From Chimonanthus salicifolius (Eukaryota > Streptophyta > Magnoliopsida > Laurales > Calycanthaceae), in assembly GCA_013350335.1 (NCBI GenBank), contig CM023540.1, positions 62,856,101 to 62,920,100 on the forward strand: a stretch of DNA of 64,000 nt, in the 5' to 3' direction. Under the pieces are notes generated by a model, which had not been told where the DNA came from, did not search any database, and saw only the letters and a program-made list of their open reading frames with translations. Below are positions 12,293 to 24,762 of this stretch, piece after piece. The stretch's first letter is position 1. Each line of letters opens with the position of its first letter. Made by a program: the position numbers and the translations under genes.

Positions 12293-13224
12293 TAGGTCAA
12301 TCCCATTTTCAATGGTGTTTACAAATTTCTTGATTATTTAAAGTGCAGCGAATGTTCATCAAAAGACTTGTTTAGTATGATAATTTCATTGGGCGATCAC
12401 ACCCTTTACATATGGTTTGATTATCGATACTTGTGCACAATGTGTAGAATAAGATAATCAATATGTAAAGTGATATGTGTTAAGAAGAGTACTTAAATAA
12501 GAAAGACAAACACACATAAATCAAACACCATATGACCATTTTAAAGTGGTTCGGTTAGCTAACCTACATCCACTGTTAGAACTCGCTCAACCTTGAGTAG
12601 GAATTCCATCTCACTCAATCGGTTGAGAATTTTACCCACCACTGTCAAATAGGAATTCCACCTATTCATTTGGCTGGGAATTCCACCCACCACTGTGACG
12701 GAAACACCGCTCTAGATTTTTTATAGCGGTTCCAGAACCAAGCTTCCTTAATCCACTTTTCGAAACAAAGGTTTTAAACGAAAATTAAAACTAAGAAGCA
12801 CTTGCCTTTGAAGCTCTTTCTCTTGATGTGTGTTTCTTCAAGATCCCACCCATGTATACCGACGCTCTGCCTCGTAGCCGTCGTTTAGCAATCACAGTCC
12901 AGGGTGTCAAGGAAACTAGTTTTACCAAAGGTTTTCTAGTTTATGGTTCTCTCCTTCTCACTTTCAAACTCAATCCTTAGATTGGTTGTTTATGAGTTTT
13001 CATCCTTCCTCTCTCTCTCTCACAACTCAATTCATCTGATTGGTTGGATTTGATTCCCCTAGTGTAAGCACAAAAGAGAGAGAGAGAGTAATCCTTCTAT
13101 TGGCCCTTGTTTAAGCTCACTTGTGAAGATGAGGGTCCAACTAATCCATCCGAAGGATACCAACTGGTTGCATAAATATTGGTTTATATAGAGAAGGCAA
13201 CCAGTTGTAGTAACGGTAATGTAC

Positions 13225-13765
13225 CGACAGGTTGGTCTCACCGAGGGGTCGGTGATTAGAAATGTTACCGTTACAATCCCGACAGTTGTGCATTAAGTGA
13301 ACTCCCAACGGCAATATTCTTTCCTGGTCGACATGTCGTTGTCGCCGATGGGTCGACACTTATGGTACCAAGAGTCGGTCCATATAAGAAGCTCGTTCTG
13401 GTACAAAACATAATTGACAGTAGTTTCATCTCTAGAAACCTATTACCTAGAACGACCTGTCGCCCTTTACTGAGGGTCGGTCTTGGTACTCTTGATCGAT
13501 CTTTGATTGCCGATATGCCTGTTTTTTCGAGAGTCCACATGAGTTTAAGTTTTCAGAACACAAGATCTTAATCGACGAGTCGTTGACCACGAGGGGTCGT
13601 TTCAGCCTTCACCGAGGGGTTGGTGCATACGAGACTCTCGATCAGAGGCATACCCATACTGACAGTTCAATATTCCAGAACCTATGTCAATCTGGCCGAC
13701 CAGTCCTTGACCACGATGGGTCGATCCTGTCTCTACCGAGGGGTCGGTGAGAACGACTGGTTGAG
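13225..13765 (+). repeat. R5 internal diverged repeats (CGAC..GTCG and GAGGGGTCGGTG)
   Basis: Units near 13226, 13328, 13455, 13573 and 13696 pair a CGACxxGTCG-like motif with a following CCGAGGGGTCGGTG-like motif at about 100-130 bp spacing. This is again a dispersed short-palindrome layout, as in the chromovirus LTRs, but with unrelated sequence. Confidence 0.5.
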
Positions 13766-14912
13766 CTGACAGTGAAACCAAATACATATTTCCAAGTTGG
13801 GTTCTAATTCACTGTCAGTCTTCCTCACTAGGCTTCATATGATTTAATCATTTGTTTATCTAAGCCTAGGGATAGTCCTCTCTAAGTTGTGGGTACCACC
13901 TAAAGTCATCTATGGCCATAATACCTGTTTTGTGATTGCCATAACGATGAGCTTCAATCCGGTGGAGCATGATCTTTACATTTGATCATCTTGGGTCTTT
14001 AAGCTTCTAGCAAGTGCTTCTTTCTGAATCATGGAATTGACAAATATAAGGACTTGACCAAGTCTAGGCACTAACAATTTGAATTATGGTTTTCCAAATT
14101 CTGATTTTTATTATAATGGTTTGAATTATTTTAGTTCGTGACTCCTTCCTTGGTAATTAATTTGGAAATATGAAATAGTTAGATCTTTTGATTAACATTA
14201 CTATTCCAGGTCTAACGTTATTTGGAACGGATGAAAAAGTTAGATCGGCGAATTGCATGAATAATCTAGATCTAAGGTTCGGATTAATTAGGGAACTAAT
14301 TTAATGAAAGACTTGAATAAGATTGAAATTTTACGTGAGTTCCATGTTTTATGCTGTTATTTTATTGTTAAAATATGGGAAAAAATGCCTCCTTGATTCT
14401 TTGAGCCAGTTCCACTGTAAATATGTACAAAGGTAATTTAGGTGTTTTTTAATTTTATTTTTGTTTATAATATTCAAAATTCTTGAAAATTGTGGACTAG
14501 GTTGGTAAATTAATCAATTGCATCTTAATTTTGTATTCTAAGTTAGATTAAGATTATTTATAATTTTTAGATTAATACCACCATCTTAATTGAAATTAGA
14601 TAAATTTTGTGTTTTCCATGAAAATTAGTCTATTTAATGGTTAGTTTCCATTTCTTGGATGTTGTTTCAATTGTTAGACTTTGTTTTCTATTATTAGAAA
14701 GTTTCTAAATTAAAATTAAATTTACTAGATTAGAGAATTAATTCCATATTTAAGATTTATTTCTATGATTATCTAAATTTCCTAAACTACATAATTCAAT
14801 GGTATATTTTTCATGGATATATTTTCTTGAGTTCTGATTGGTTCGATCTCGCACTCCTAAACTATATTATAAATGGTTTGTGTGCTTGAGAGTATAAATT
14901 TAAAACACAACA

Positions 14913-16206
14913 AGGAGGGATTCACTCATACAAGAAATATTCCATTAATGAACATATGAGTGAACACAATGAACTAAATAAATTTTACACCATTGAGCAC
15001 AAAGTTCATGAAAAACAAGGATATGCTAAATCATATACCTATATGAAAGCAAATGCACCGACCAATGAAAACAAGTTCATTCATCAAAACATACACCAAT
15101 AAAGAGATCTATGAATGAACAAAACATATCCTTGGAAATTCATTTTGCACTTGGAAGATGAACATTTATTTCTTCCCTTAAACTTTCCAAGGTGTGCTCT
15201 CCTTTGTTCAATAATTTGAGATCACAATGCACCAAGTCCATTAACACTTGGACCACTAAATCATGTTGGCTTTCACTTCCAAAATGCCATTTGGTTTTAA
15301 AATTCACCTTTAAAAAATGAAAGCCACAACATAGGTGCATAAAACTAATTTGGAAAAGGATAAATTTTCCTTGTTTGAGCATTTCTCCAAAACACATTTC
15401 CATTGTCTAATGATTTTCCAGGATAGTGCATTACTAAGACATGAAAACAACGTAAGCACATCCCAATAAGATTTTCAATTTGAGGGATGAGAGAGTGTGT
15501 GCTTGTGATGCATGTAGGTCCACAAGACAACAAGCTTTACAGTCCACCTTTGAATGCCAATGAATATCCATACATTCACACACCAATTTGTGTCATTTGA
15601 TGATTCAACCAAATTATAAACACTTGCACAAATTGATTGGATTTGGATCAATGTACCTTTGAAAGTCCATCTAAAATGTTTGATCCAAACCAAATACAAT
15701 ACCCTTGGGCATATTTTAATTTACCATTTTAATCAACATAGCCCATGTGTGATGTCATGTGATAAGGCATTCTGAGGTTTAACAAAAACTTGGTGTTTTA
15801 TGAACCAATCATTCCCCATAATATTTGCCAATAAAGAGAATATAGGAATGACAACCAAGCACATAATACGTACATTCATTTCACATATGATATACCAATA
15901 CGAAGTATAGAAATGAAGTATGAGAGATATATGGCATGCAAAAATATACACGAACTACAATAGCTCATGACATGCCATATCAAACAATACTTGCAAAGGC
16001 ATTTCCAATTTGCACCAAGATATACCAATATTAGTTCAAGTAAAGGTGCAAAAGAAATGGTCTCCATGTAAAACATACAAGTGTTTGCCAAAGGTTGCTA
16101 CTCATGCTTTTTCCCAAATTACCATTCAAATATGGATACTCCAATTAAGTTCAATACTTTAAGTTGAATGGTACATGAATGGAATACCCTTTTTAACATT
16201 TGATCA
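14913..16206. other. Non-coding AT-rich region, no recognised gene
   Basis: Open frames here are under 90 codons and show no family resemblance. Loosely repeated phrases such as ATGAATGAAC and CCATTTTAATTG occur, but no tandem array, tRNA or element ends. It may be old host or eroded element sequence. R6 inserts at 16207 with flank GATCA. Confidence 0.3.
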
Positions 16207-18085
16207 TGTAACACCCTGCCCTCTTTCTCACCTTCCATTAATCAGAGTATATTTTTTTTTTTTGAAAAGTGAGTGAGAGAGAGCGGGTCGTCACGACGCA
16301 TGTCAAGTCCGAGTTTCCAAAACCCGACCCTTAACTGCCCACCATTACTTTTGCGTGGACTAAATCCACTAAACATTTTCACACGCTCTTCATAATACTT
16401 GCGAAATTATTTATATGAATAAGATACTGTTCATATACTTGTCATCATTAGGCCAGGAAAACCAATCACCATATACTTCAATAAAAACTTAAAGATTATC
16501 AAACCATAGCAAATAAATTCTAAGGTGTCCCAAAATGCAAGTCCCCAAATACATCATTGAACTCAAAACTAAGTAATTTATACTTCAATCTCCCAAGCTA
16601 CTATGCTTGGTTCCCTTCCGGTCCTACATCCTTCTCCTTGGCATTTCTTGTTCCATCATCTATAGGGTAGAAGTAGGGCATTAGTCAACATCCCCAGTAG
16701 GTATTCTAATTAGGGTTAGGGTACACATAGGAGTAATATAAATCAAGGGTATACATATCATTGTCATATTTGTAAAACATTTCATAAGTAGTAAAAACAA
16801 TGCATGATGTGCATATCATAATCATGCTTACGTATGTGTCATGTCATGGGTGTCAATGCCAAATGAACTCTCAGCCAATATCCATATCCATATCCAATCA
16901 TAAATCAATCAATAAACGACTTCCTTGGCCAATTATGTCCACAGTGTTTGAGGCGGTAACCACCAAGGCACTGTATACCCATCTACAAATTAATCGGGAT
17001 TACCGATGGAGTGTTGACTCCTCCCACTATGCAAGGTTTCGGGACTACCTACCCCGGAGTTCTTTGGCCCAATAAGTCGTACCTTTCTATCAACTGGACG
17101 AGGCCAAATCTCAATAGTTCATATAGCTTCACATAAGCTAATCTCAAGCCCAAGTTATATCCGGACCGCTCAGAACTTGGCTTGCTACTCATATATGTTC
17201 CCTCCCATGCCATGCATGAGGTAATGTATGCAATAATGCCATATCATTTAAAATACATTATATCATTTGAAAATCAGTCCATAATCCTATACAATTTGTT
17301 AATATCAAAGTAATCATCATATTTGAAATAAAAACTAGTGTTATATTATACTCCATGGTGTTCACAATAAGGTAGGAATCTTACCAATGTACAATATACT
17401 ATCTTGTAAGGATAACGCCAACGGTCACGTGAGACGAATCACAATTTCGAACCTCTTTACCTCATCAAATTCAAACATACATAGTAGTTTGATTTTCCAT
17501 TTCAATTTCATCATCCCTATCTCCATCTAAGTTCCATTTTCGTTTCCCAACGCATTTATGCATTCCTTGTCCTTAACCCGTTTAAGACCTTCAATGGGGT
17601 TTGGCCATACAACATGGTCGAACCCTAATGTCCCATTTCCTTTTAAATGTATTTATATTACACGAAAAACCCATCAAGGGGGTTCGGCCATACAATATGG
17701 CTGAACCTTATCTTTTGGTTTTTGATCCTCTTTTTAATCCTTATGTTATTTTAAACAAAGTGATCCATGGAAATCATCCATGGGGTTTGGCCATACAACA
17801 TGGCTGAACCAATTGTTCTTCCTTCTTTCATCTCTTTTCCATCTTATGTTACTTTGAGGATGGGTTCTTCTTTAAAAATATTCATCAACCATGTTTCAGG
17901 TCACTTGATGGGGTTCGGCCATACAACTTGGCTGAACCTTATCTAGTACCATTTTTAGTCCTCAAATGGTCTCCATACAAAATTAGGGTTTGGCCATCCA
18001 AGAGGCCGAACCTTGTTCTTTGATTCTTTCTCCTTAAAATTCACCCTTAATCATATTTAAACATGGATTCTATCTTTAATATTTA
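16207..18085 (-). mobile_element. R6 LTR, 3' part (divergent subfamily), cut by R7
   Basis: Minus-strand LTR whose 3' end is at 16207 (TGTAACACCCTGCCC on the plus strand). It contains the T-run, a U5 hairpin near 16300-16360, GGTAGAAGTAGGGC near 16665, a tandem-repeat zone (16930-17060) clearly diverged from the others, GGTAGGAATCTTACC at 17371 and five hairpins (17590-18025). It stops inside the hairpin array where R7 begins at 18086. The rest must lie beyond the whole nested block, outside the window. It is the outermost recognisable host of the right-hand nest. Confidence 0.8.
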
Positions 18086-18585
18086 TGTAACGCCGTGCCC
18101 TTTTTCAGTCGCTGAAAATCAGAGTATATATTTTTTTTTTGAAATAAAAGAGTGAGAGAGAACGGGACGTCACGACGGGAGCTAAGTCCGAGCTTCCAAA
18201 GCCCGGCCCTTAATTGGCCAACCATACGTGTACATGGACTAAGCCACTAAAACGGTTCACACATACTAAGGCTAAGCTTGCGGAATTAAAACATACTTGC
18301 GGAATTATAATAGAGATCTATCCTACCAATTATTAAATAGCAAGGAAGTACATTACTTAATGATAATTATCTTAAATTAAAATGTCCAAAATCAAAGTCC
18401 AAACCATAGCAAATAGTCTAAGTTATTATAGTCCCCACAAGCTAATTACTCAAATTACATTTCCATAAATAAAACTTAAATAAATAATTCTAGCTCATCC
18501 AAGCTCCTAAGCTTGGCTCCGATCACGTCCTTTCGCTTCATTCGTTTCCTGTGTCATCATCTAAGGTAGAAGTAGGGCGTTAGTC
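18086..18585 (-). mobile_element. R7 LTR, segment 1 (3' end)
   Basis: Begins TGTAACGCCGTGCCC, the complement of an LTR 3' end, continues with the T-tract, GTCACGACG and the U5 hairpin (about 18177-18220), and reaches GTAGAAGTAGGGCGTTAG, where R8 interrupts it. R7 resumes at 22015 with GACAATGCGCCCAGTAG, so the two sides rejoin exactly in the conserved GGGCGTTAGACAAYGCGCCC hairpin. Confidence 0.85.
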
Positions 18586-21500
18586 TGTAACACCCCGCCC
18601 TTTTCACTCTAATAATCAGAGTTTATTTTTTATTTTTAATAATAATAAACAAGTGATCGGGGCGGGTTGTTACGACGCGAGTTAAGTTCGGACTTCTAAC
18701 GTCCGACCCTTAACTGGCCAAGCCTATGTGCATATGAACTGAGTCCATAAGAACTGATCCACACATGGTACAATGAACTTGCGGAATTTACTTAGTCTAA
18801 CTGATGGTTATAATAGATCCTAAGACTACTCCATTTTCCATTTCTAGATAGCAAATCATATAAACATTATCTCCAAAATTACTAACATAGCCTTAAACTA
18901 AACATTCATACCAAACCATCCAAACCATAGTTAACTACATTATTACATGCCAATAATGTCTAACTATCAAATTACATTGTCCAAATAACTTAAATAAAAA
19001 GTCCATCATTCAAAGTCCATTTAAAGCCCAAGCGCCTATGCTTAGTTTCCATCACGATCCTCGTTCTTCTCCTTTCCTGCGTCATCCACTAAGGATAGAG
19101 ATAGGGCGTTAGATCAACGCGCCCAATAGTGTTTCCGTTTAGGGCTACCACAAGGTTAGTAAAACAACATGCAAATAATATAATAATACATGTTCATCAA
19201 AACCTCATAAAAACAATGCTATGTATGTTATGCTCAAGTAATGAGTCCCACCCATCACAATTATACATAGCCTCCTCTTGACGAGATTCTCATCGTCAAA
19301 GTACCCCACAATGGTCTTTCGGACGCCTCGACGGAGTGTGGCCTCCGGATTCCTCTTGATGGAATTCTCATCATCAAGGTACCCCATAGTGGTCTTTTGG
19401 ACTCCCCGATGGAGTGTGGCCTTCGGTTTCCATAATCACCACCCCATGCCATGCATGAGATGTCCATGATGTCATGCCATTTGTAAATACATATTACCAT
19501 ACCAAACTACTTTGAAACATGATAACTTAGCACATAACTCATCAAAATTAATATAAAACATCACATATATGTGTGGTTACAAAAAGGTAGGAAACCTACT
19601 CAATGTTCGCTTAGTTTGACCCTTTTTTTAAACCGTCAACCGATCACGATTTTGTACACCGTTCAAGCAATTCCCGTGGCCCTAGTTATATAACAGCAAA
19701 TCAAACATTCATCCATGTGATTCCAACTTAGTCTAAGTCCCAAAAATCCACTTTGTGGGGTTCGGCCATACCCCATGGCCGAACCTCACCCATTTAAATT
19801 TTGGTCTCTCTTTTATTTAATTAAAACCATTCAATTAAATCAAACTTCCAAATGAACCTTGGTAGGGTTCAGGCCATACAACATGGCCAAACCTTACCAT
19901 CTTGGTTTTGGCCCATATTTCAAATTCTTTGATCATTCATCTTTGATCATTTCACCTTTGATCAATTCCTTCATATTTACAATAATGCCATTATACTAAC
20001 CCTTTGTTTAATTTTGTTTAAAAGCCAAAATCCATAACCAAACCACCTTAGTGGGGTTCGGCCATACAACATGGCCGAACCTCACCACTTAGTTTTTGTC
20101 CTTTAAATCCTTCATTAACCCATCTCCAATTACATTATAACTTAGCCTAAGTCCACCAAATGATCATTGATGGGGTTCGGCCATACAACTTGGCCGAACC
20201 TCATCCTATGGATTTTTATCCCATATTCCATCATCTACCATGGTTGGTTATTTACTTACACTAAGTCCATAGATAATCATATCATCATCCATAATTTTCA
20301 ACCATGGTCTTACCCTAATTAATCCATAAAAATAGTCCATGGGGTTCGACTATACACTTAGCTGGACCCTATGGTTTCCTTGATGTAAACCCTCTAATAT
20401 TTGTCCATGGTTTTGATCAGCAACTTAGCCATAGCATCAACATGATTCAGCCATACCATAGCTGCTCCAAAACAGTAAACTTATCTCCATTTAAGAAGCC
20501 CTTTAAACCTTCAAACATGGTATGGGATTTATCTATCAAAAACCATAAAAATTACCAAATCTTTTCATGGGGTTCGGCCATCCCAAGTGGCCAAACCCTA
20601 TGGTCTATGTTTTGCCATTTTTAGACAGCATAATCCTTGATCTAAACCTTTGGTAAATTCGGCCATGTAATGGCCGAATCATAATCCTTAATCCATTTTA
20701 TTCAACAAAGGTTATGATGCACTTACCAATACGGCGACTCCTTCGGTTCTTTCACTCCTTCCTTGGTCCTTTACTTCCCTAGCCTCTCCTTCTTTCTTCT
20801 CATTATTTTGGCCGAGACTGACCTTGCTGCCAACTCCTTGGAATAATTTGGCCAAGGTATAAATTTGACACAGAGAGAGATAGAAATTTGGTCTTAAACC
20901 TTGGTGCCAAGCTCCTTTTCTCTATGTGTACTTTGACTTGGAAAGATGATCGGCCAAGGACTGCTTGGTATGAAAGACAATCAGCCAATGCCTTAGGTCT
21001 TGAAAGATGAGCAACGTCTAAGAGAGGGAGAGAAAGATCCAAGTCTTTTGTTCCAAATGTGGTGGTCGGCCAAGGTGATGGTTTTTTATTAAACCCTTGT
21101 GTAACTCACATCACCTTAACCAAAATCCTTTATGTTACTTGGGGGTTTCATCTGTGAAATGAAACTCCCCAAGCATCCAACGTCTCCCATGCAAGGTCTT
21201 GAGTAACCTCCACAAACCCCATGCATCTTCCATCTTGAAGTTTCATCCAACATGTGAAACACCCATGTGCCCCAACGGCATGTATGGGTTTGAAATCTAT
21301 AACCACCATTCCTCATTTACTTACCCATGTGGGGGTTTCATCCATGAGATGAAACTCCCACCAACCAAGGGTTTTGTATTGTCTTAGACCACCAAACCGT
21401 CCAGCTCCTTTTGATCCTCATCAACGCCCCATGTGAGAGTTTTATCATTGAGATGAAACTCCCCCCCTCCAAGTGTGAACCCATTTTGTAACTCCACCAA

Positions 21501-22014
21501 AACGCCACCTTCCATTTACTACCTATCTTGGAGTTTCATGCATGGGATGACCTCCCATGCATCCAACGTGTGGACCATCTTATTTGAATATGAAACACCA
21601 GCCCTTCAACCTCATATTCCACTCATTTATAATTTAAAACAACTCACTTGCTCATAACTTATTTCAAATCAACTCATTCACTTATAATTTATTTCCAATC
21701 AACTCACTTATTTAACTCAATTCTTTAATTCCATTTCAAACTCCAATCAGCCCCAACTTAATCAAACTTGGACTCACTTGATGGTCACCCAAGTCAAACC
21801 CAACCCATTGAGTCCAAATTGGCCATTTTGACCCATTTCACAAACTTTGATCCAATTACTCATTTATTTTATTTCAAACACAAAACTCATAGCCATTGAG
21901 GCTTAATTGAACAATGGGCCCCACACTTACTCATCTACGATCATAACCTTTTAATTCACAACTCCAATGGTATTTTCGTAAATATTGATATATTGAAAAA
22001 TCTAGGGTATTACA
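18586..22014 (-). mobile_element. R8 solo LTR (3429 bp), TSD TAGTC/TAGAC
   Basis: Complete minus-strand LTR: TGTAACACCCCGCCC at 18586, TGTAATACCCTAGATTTTTC on the minus strand at 22014. It is flanked by TAGTC (18581-18585) and TAGAC (22015-22019), one mismatch, and no internal region is present, so it is a solo LTR left by LTR-LTR recombination. It has the U5 hairpin (18680-18715), tandem units (19300-19430), GTAGGAAACCTAC near 19588, seven hairpins (19750-20690), a GGTAAGTGCAT donor-like site (minus strand, about 20721-20731) and a GA-rich block (20870-21040). Confidence 0.92.
19750..20690 (-). repeat. R8 hairpin array, seven copies
   Basis: Copies near 19757, 19866, 20052, 20170, 20340 (degenerate), 20567 and 20658. 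Outer stems include GTGGGG/CCTCAC (19757, 20052), GGTAGGG/CTTACC (19866) and GATGGGG/CTCATC (20170), three different but self-pairing versions within one LTR. Confidence 0.85.
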
Positions 22015-22404
22015 TAGACAATGCGCCCAGTAGCTACTCCGAGTAGGGTCAACACATGGATTAGTATAACAAAAACACATAGATGTAAATAATATCAAAA
22101 CCATGCAAGTCAATGCCATGCCATGGTTGTCATATGTCATGAGTCCCACCCATCATCCGTATCACAATCACATAGTATCCTTTTTGATGGAAAAATCCTC
22201 ATCAAGGTATTGTCATAACCCCCAGCGAATGCCTTATCCGGCGCCTCGATCGAAGCGCGGACTCCGGATTCATTTCAAACATAGTATCCCTCTTGATGGA
22301 TAATGCACATCAAGGTATCCCCACGAATGCCTTATATCGGATGCCCCGACAGAGCGTGGACTCCGGTTACAATTCAATCATACATCCCTTGGAATCAGTG
22401 TGGA
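22015..22404 (-). mobile_element. R7 LTR, segment 2
   Basis: Continuation of R7 after R8: the other half of the GGGCG hairpin, the block of GAGTCCCACCCATCAT, and two tandem units with CGGACTCCGG (22250-22370). It closely matches the reverse complement of R9 36070-36410, including the TACATCCCTTGGAATCAGTG stretch, so R7 and R9 belong to the same subfamily. The minus orientation ends in GGATTCC at 22402-22408. Confidence 0.85.
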
Positions 22405-22564
22405 TTCCTACCTCATTGAAAACCATGGAATATGTATATGTGATGTTTTTACTTGAATTATTTTGGTATCAAATGATATGTCTTAATGATGGGATTTTTA
22501 ATGCTATGATGTTTAGTATTACATAGCATGTTTGCACTTGCATCTCATGCATGGCATGGGAGGG
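22402..22564 (+). mobile_element. Inverted LTR segment adjoining R7
   Basis: From GGATTCC onward the sequence runs in plus orientation and matches R9 35842-36003 almost base for base (CTACCTCATTGAAAACCATG through CATGCATGGCATGGGAGGG). In R9 the corresponding GGATTCC (35842) and GGAATCC (36061) are inverted 7-mers bounding this segment, so R7 looks like a copy in which about 226 bp flipped between them. R9 then interrupts it at 22565 with flank GAGGG. Confidence 0.7.
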
Positions 22565-22751
22565 TGTAATAGCCCAGATTTTCAAAGCAATAAATATATT
22601 GGCTATTATTTATTTTTAATTGTTAAAATTAAGATTTATAGATGGAATGGATATTAGATGGATCAAAGTTGGGGCAATGGCCCAAGTATGGTCCAATTGA
22701 CCATGGACATGATTAATTCTATTTAAGTGGGTCAAAGTGGGCAATTGGGTC
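22565..22751 (+). mobile_element. R9 5' LTR, segment 1 of 3
   Basis: LTR start TGTAATAGCCCAGATTTTC at 22565, up to TTGGGTC, where R10 is inserted. The text rejoins at 32908 (AAATGCCCAATTGAGACC), which gives the usual GGGTCAAATGYCCAATTG phrase of these LTRs. Left flank GAGGG (22560-22564). The three segments sum to about 4.2 kb and lead into a primer site at 51339, so this is a 5' LTR. Confidence 0.85.
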
Positions 22752-24762
22752 TGCAATATCCTAGATTTTTCAATATATCAATATTTACGAAAATGCCATT
22801 GGAATTATGAATTAAAGGGTTATGATCGTAGATGAGAAAATAGTGGGGCCCATTGTTCAAGTAGGAACCAATGTACTTGGTATAAGATTCAAATTAAGTT
22901 AAATGGGTAATGTACATTTATTTGGGTCAAAGTGGTTAATTGGGTCAAAGGACCCAATTGGGACCGAAGGGGTCATTGTGGACATGATTAAGCATTGGAT
23001 GAGCTCAAGTTTAATTGGGTTAGGCTGAATTGAATGGAATGTTAACAAATGTTTAAGATAACTCAAATTGAAGATTGAGTTGAAATAAATGATGGAGTTT
23101 AGTTGAGTGGAATTTATGGGTTGAGTTGCATTAAATTGATGAGTTAAATGGGTGAGTTGTGTCATATGCGTTGGATGGGAAGTTATGGAGATATTTATCT
23201 CAAAGGGTGAGGTGTGAAGTTGAAGGAATGGAGTTTCAAGGTTAAACAATACATCACACGTTGGAATGCATGGGAGGTTATCCCATGCATGAAACTCTTA
23301 GATAAGTAATCAATGATGTGGCAGTTTTGGGAGTTACATATGTGAGGAGTTGTATTTCAAATTCAAACATATTACACGTTGGAATTGAATGGAGGTTTTA
23401 TGCTATGCATGGGACTCCAAATGGACAGCAAATGGGAAGGATGTTTGGGTAAAAGACTAAGACACAAAATCGTTGGCATGTAGGAGTTTCATTTCAAGGA
23501 TCAAACTCCCACATGGGCAAGTAAATGAAAGGTGGCGGTTATGAATTGCCAATTCAAACATGACCATTGGAGCCTATGGGAGGTTCATTTCAAAATGAAA
23601 CTCTCACATGCAAGGTTAATGAGAGATGAATGATGGGAGGAATGTATACAACAAGACATGCATGGGAGCCGTTGGGCACCTTGGGAGTTTCATCTCAAGG
23701 AGGGAGGCATTAAGCAAATGGGAGTTCCAAGTGGGTTCACACTTGAAGAAGGTTGCATCTAGGGCAGCCAAGAGCCAAAAACCATTGGAGGGTTTCATCT
23801 CAAGGATGAAACCCCAAATGAAATAAGTAATGGAAATGAATGGGAGGGGAGTTACATGTAGTGCCAACCTTAGGCTGAAGTGGATTAACCAAAGATAGAA
23901 TTTTATCTCCATTCACTCACTCTCTCTCTCTCTCTCCCTTGGCCGTTCTCCATCCCTCAAGATCAAGAGCATTAGCTGATTGTCTCTCACACCAATCAGT
24001 CCTTGGCCGATCCCTGCACCAAGACAAACTACACATAGAGCAAAGGAGTTTGGCATCAAGGTTTTATCACTCTCATCCAAAGCCAAATTTCTATCTCTCT
24101 CTCAAATCAATACTTTGGCTAAACCATTTCAAGGAGTCTTCAAGCAAGATCAGTCTAGACTAAAGGAGAAGGAAGGAAGGACTAAGAAAGGAATGGAAGA
24201 GCAAGTCGGAGTAAAGATCAAGAAGTAGTCAAAGAACCAAAGGAGTCGCGGTATTAGTAAGTGCACTACAAACCCTTGTTAAATATGATCCGGCCATTGT
24301 ATGGCCGAATCTATCGAGGGTTTAGATCAAGGATTATGCTGTTTAAAAATGGCAAAACATGGATCATAGGGTTCGGCCACTTTGGATGTCCGAAGCCCAT
24401 GAAAGGATTTAATAATGGTTATGGTCTTTGAGGGATAAAAACCATACCATGTAATGAAAGTTTTAAAGGATTTTGAATGGAGATAAGTTTAATATTTTGG
24501 GTCGGCCATAGGATGGCTGAACCATATGGTTGTTATGGCTAAAGTGTTGAGCCTAAATTATATATATAAATGATGGAATGATTAAGATAACTATAGGGTT
24601 CAGCCATGTGTATGGCCGAACTCTATGGACTATTTTGATGGGATAATCGGATTAAGATTATGTTGGAATTTATGAATTGTTATATGCTTTTGATTTAAGA
24701 ATCACATATGCTTAATTATGGATTTAGTATTGAAGTGATCAACCATGATAGATGATGGAACA
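22752..24762 (+). mobile_element. R10 solo LTR, segment 1 of 2, TSD GGGTC
   Basis: Starts TGCAATATCCTAGATTTTTC, a mutated TGTAATACCC-type end, with GGGTC on its left (22747-22751) and again after its end at 32902 (32903-32907). It holds the AT-rich U3-like part, a CT-run at 23921-23938, the purine-rich block and donor-like GTAAGTGCAC at 24258, and hairpins near 24288, 24366, 24500 and 24595. R11 inserts at 24763. R10 totals about 3655 bp without R11. Confidence 0.9.
24285..24632 (+). repeat. R10 hairpins, first group of four
   Basis: Near 24288 (GATCCGGCCATTGTATGGCCGAATC), 24366, 24500 and 24595. The copy at 24366 has a right arm CCGAAGCCC with an unchanged left arm GGGTTCGG, so one pair is broken; the fully compensated form of this change is seen in R13 at about 37821. 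Confidence 0.75.

Larger units (their letters stand above)
12264..14074 (+). repeat. R5: dispersed repeat with GGGGGGTGAATAGG signature
   Basis: Begins with a G-rich run (GGAGGAGGGGGGGAGGGG) followed by GTGAATAGGTCAA, a signature common in interspersed plant repeats of unclear class. It has GGAATTCCACC repeats (12600-12705) and five diverged units of a CGAC..GTCG / CCGAGGGGTCGGTG motif between 13225 and 13760, and ends near CTAGGCACTAA. CAAT flanks both sides (12260-12263 and 14075-14078), a possible short target duplication. There is no coding frame. Confidence 0.45.
10657..14912 (+). mobile_element. R4: possible LTR of a different lineage (Tat/LARD-like), interrupted by R5
   Basis: Starts with TGATAATTTTACCC and ends near AAAACACAACA. 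A TATA-box-like TCTATAAATT lies at about 12000, followed 25-30 bp later by CTCTCCTAC, and the 3' end holds GGTTCGATCTCGCACTCC, a style I associate with U5 ends of Tat/Ogre-type or large LARD LTRs. No polymerase frame is present and I could not find a clean 5-bp target duplication, so both ends are uncertain. If real, it is a solo LTR of about 2.4 kb once R5 is removed. Confidence 0.35.

Noticed and set aside
13271..13540. Minus-strand frame of 89 codons in R5
   Set aside because: It spans the diverged CGAC/GTCG repeats and has no family resemblance.
10657..14912. A firm 5-bp target duplication for R4
   Set aside because: Left flank AAAGA and right flank AGGAG or ACAAG do not match at any end I tried, so R4 stays tentative.
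10218..16206. Host gene in the only region free of chromovirus LTRs
   Set aside because: No frame above 90 codons, no convincing exon chain, and features that look like repeat DNA; absence cannot be fully proven by eye.
16800..17075. 91-codon plus-strand frame starting MHDVHIIIM
   Set aside because: It lies wholly in the tandem-repeat zone of the minus-strand LTR R6.
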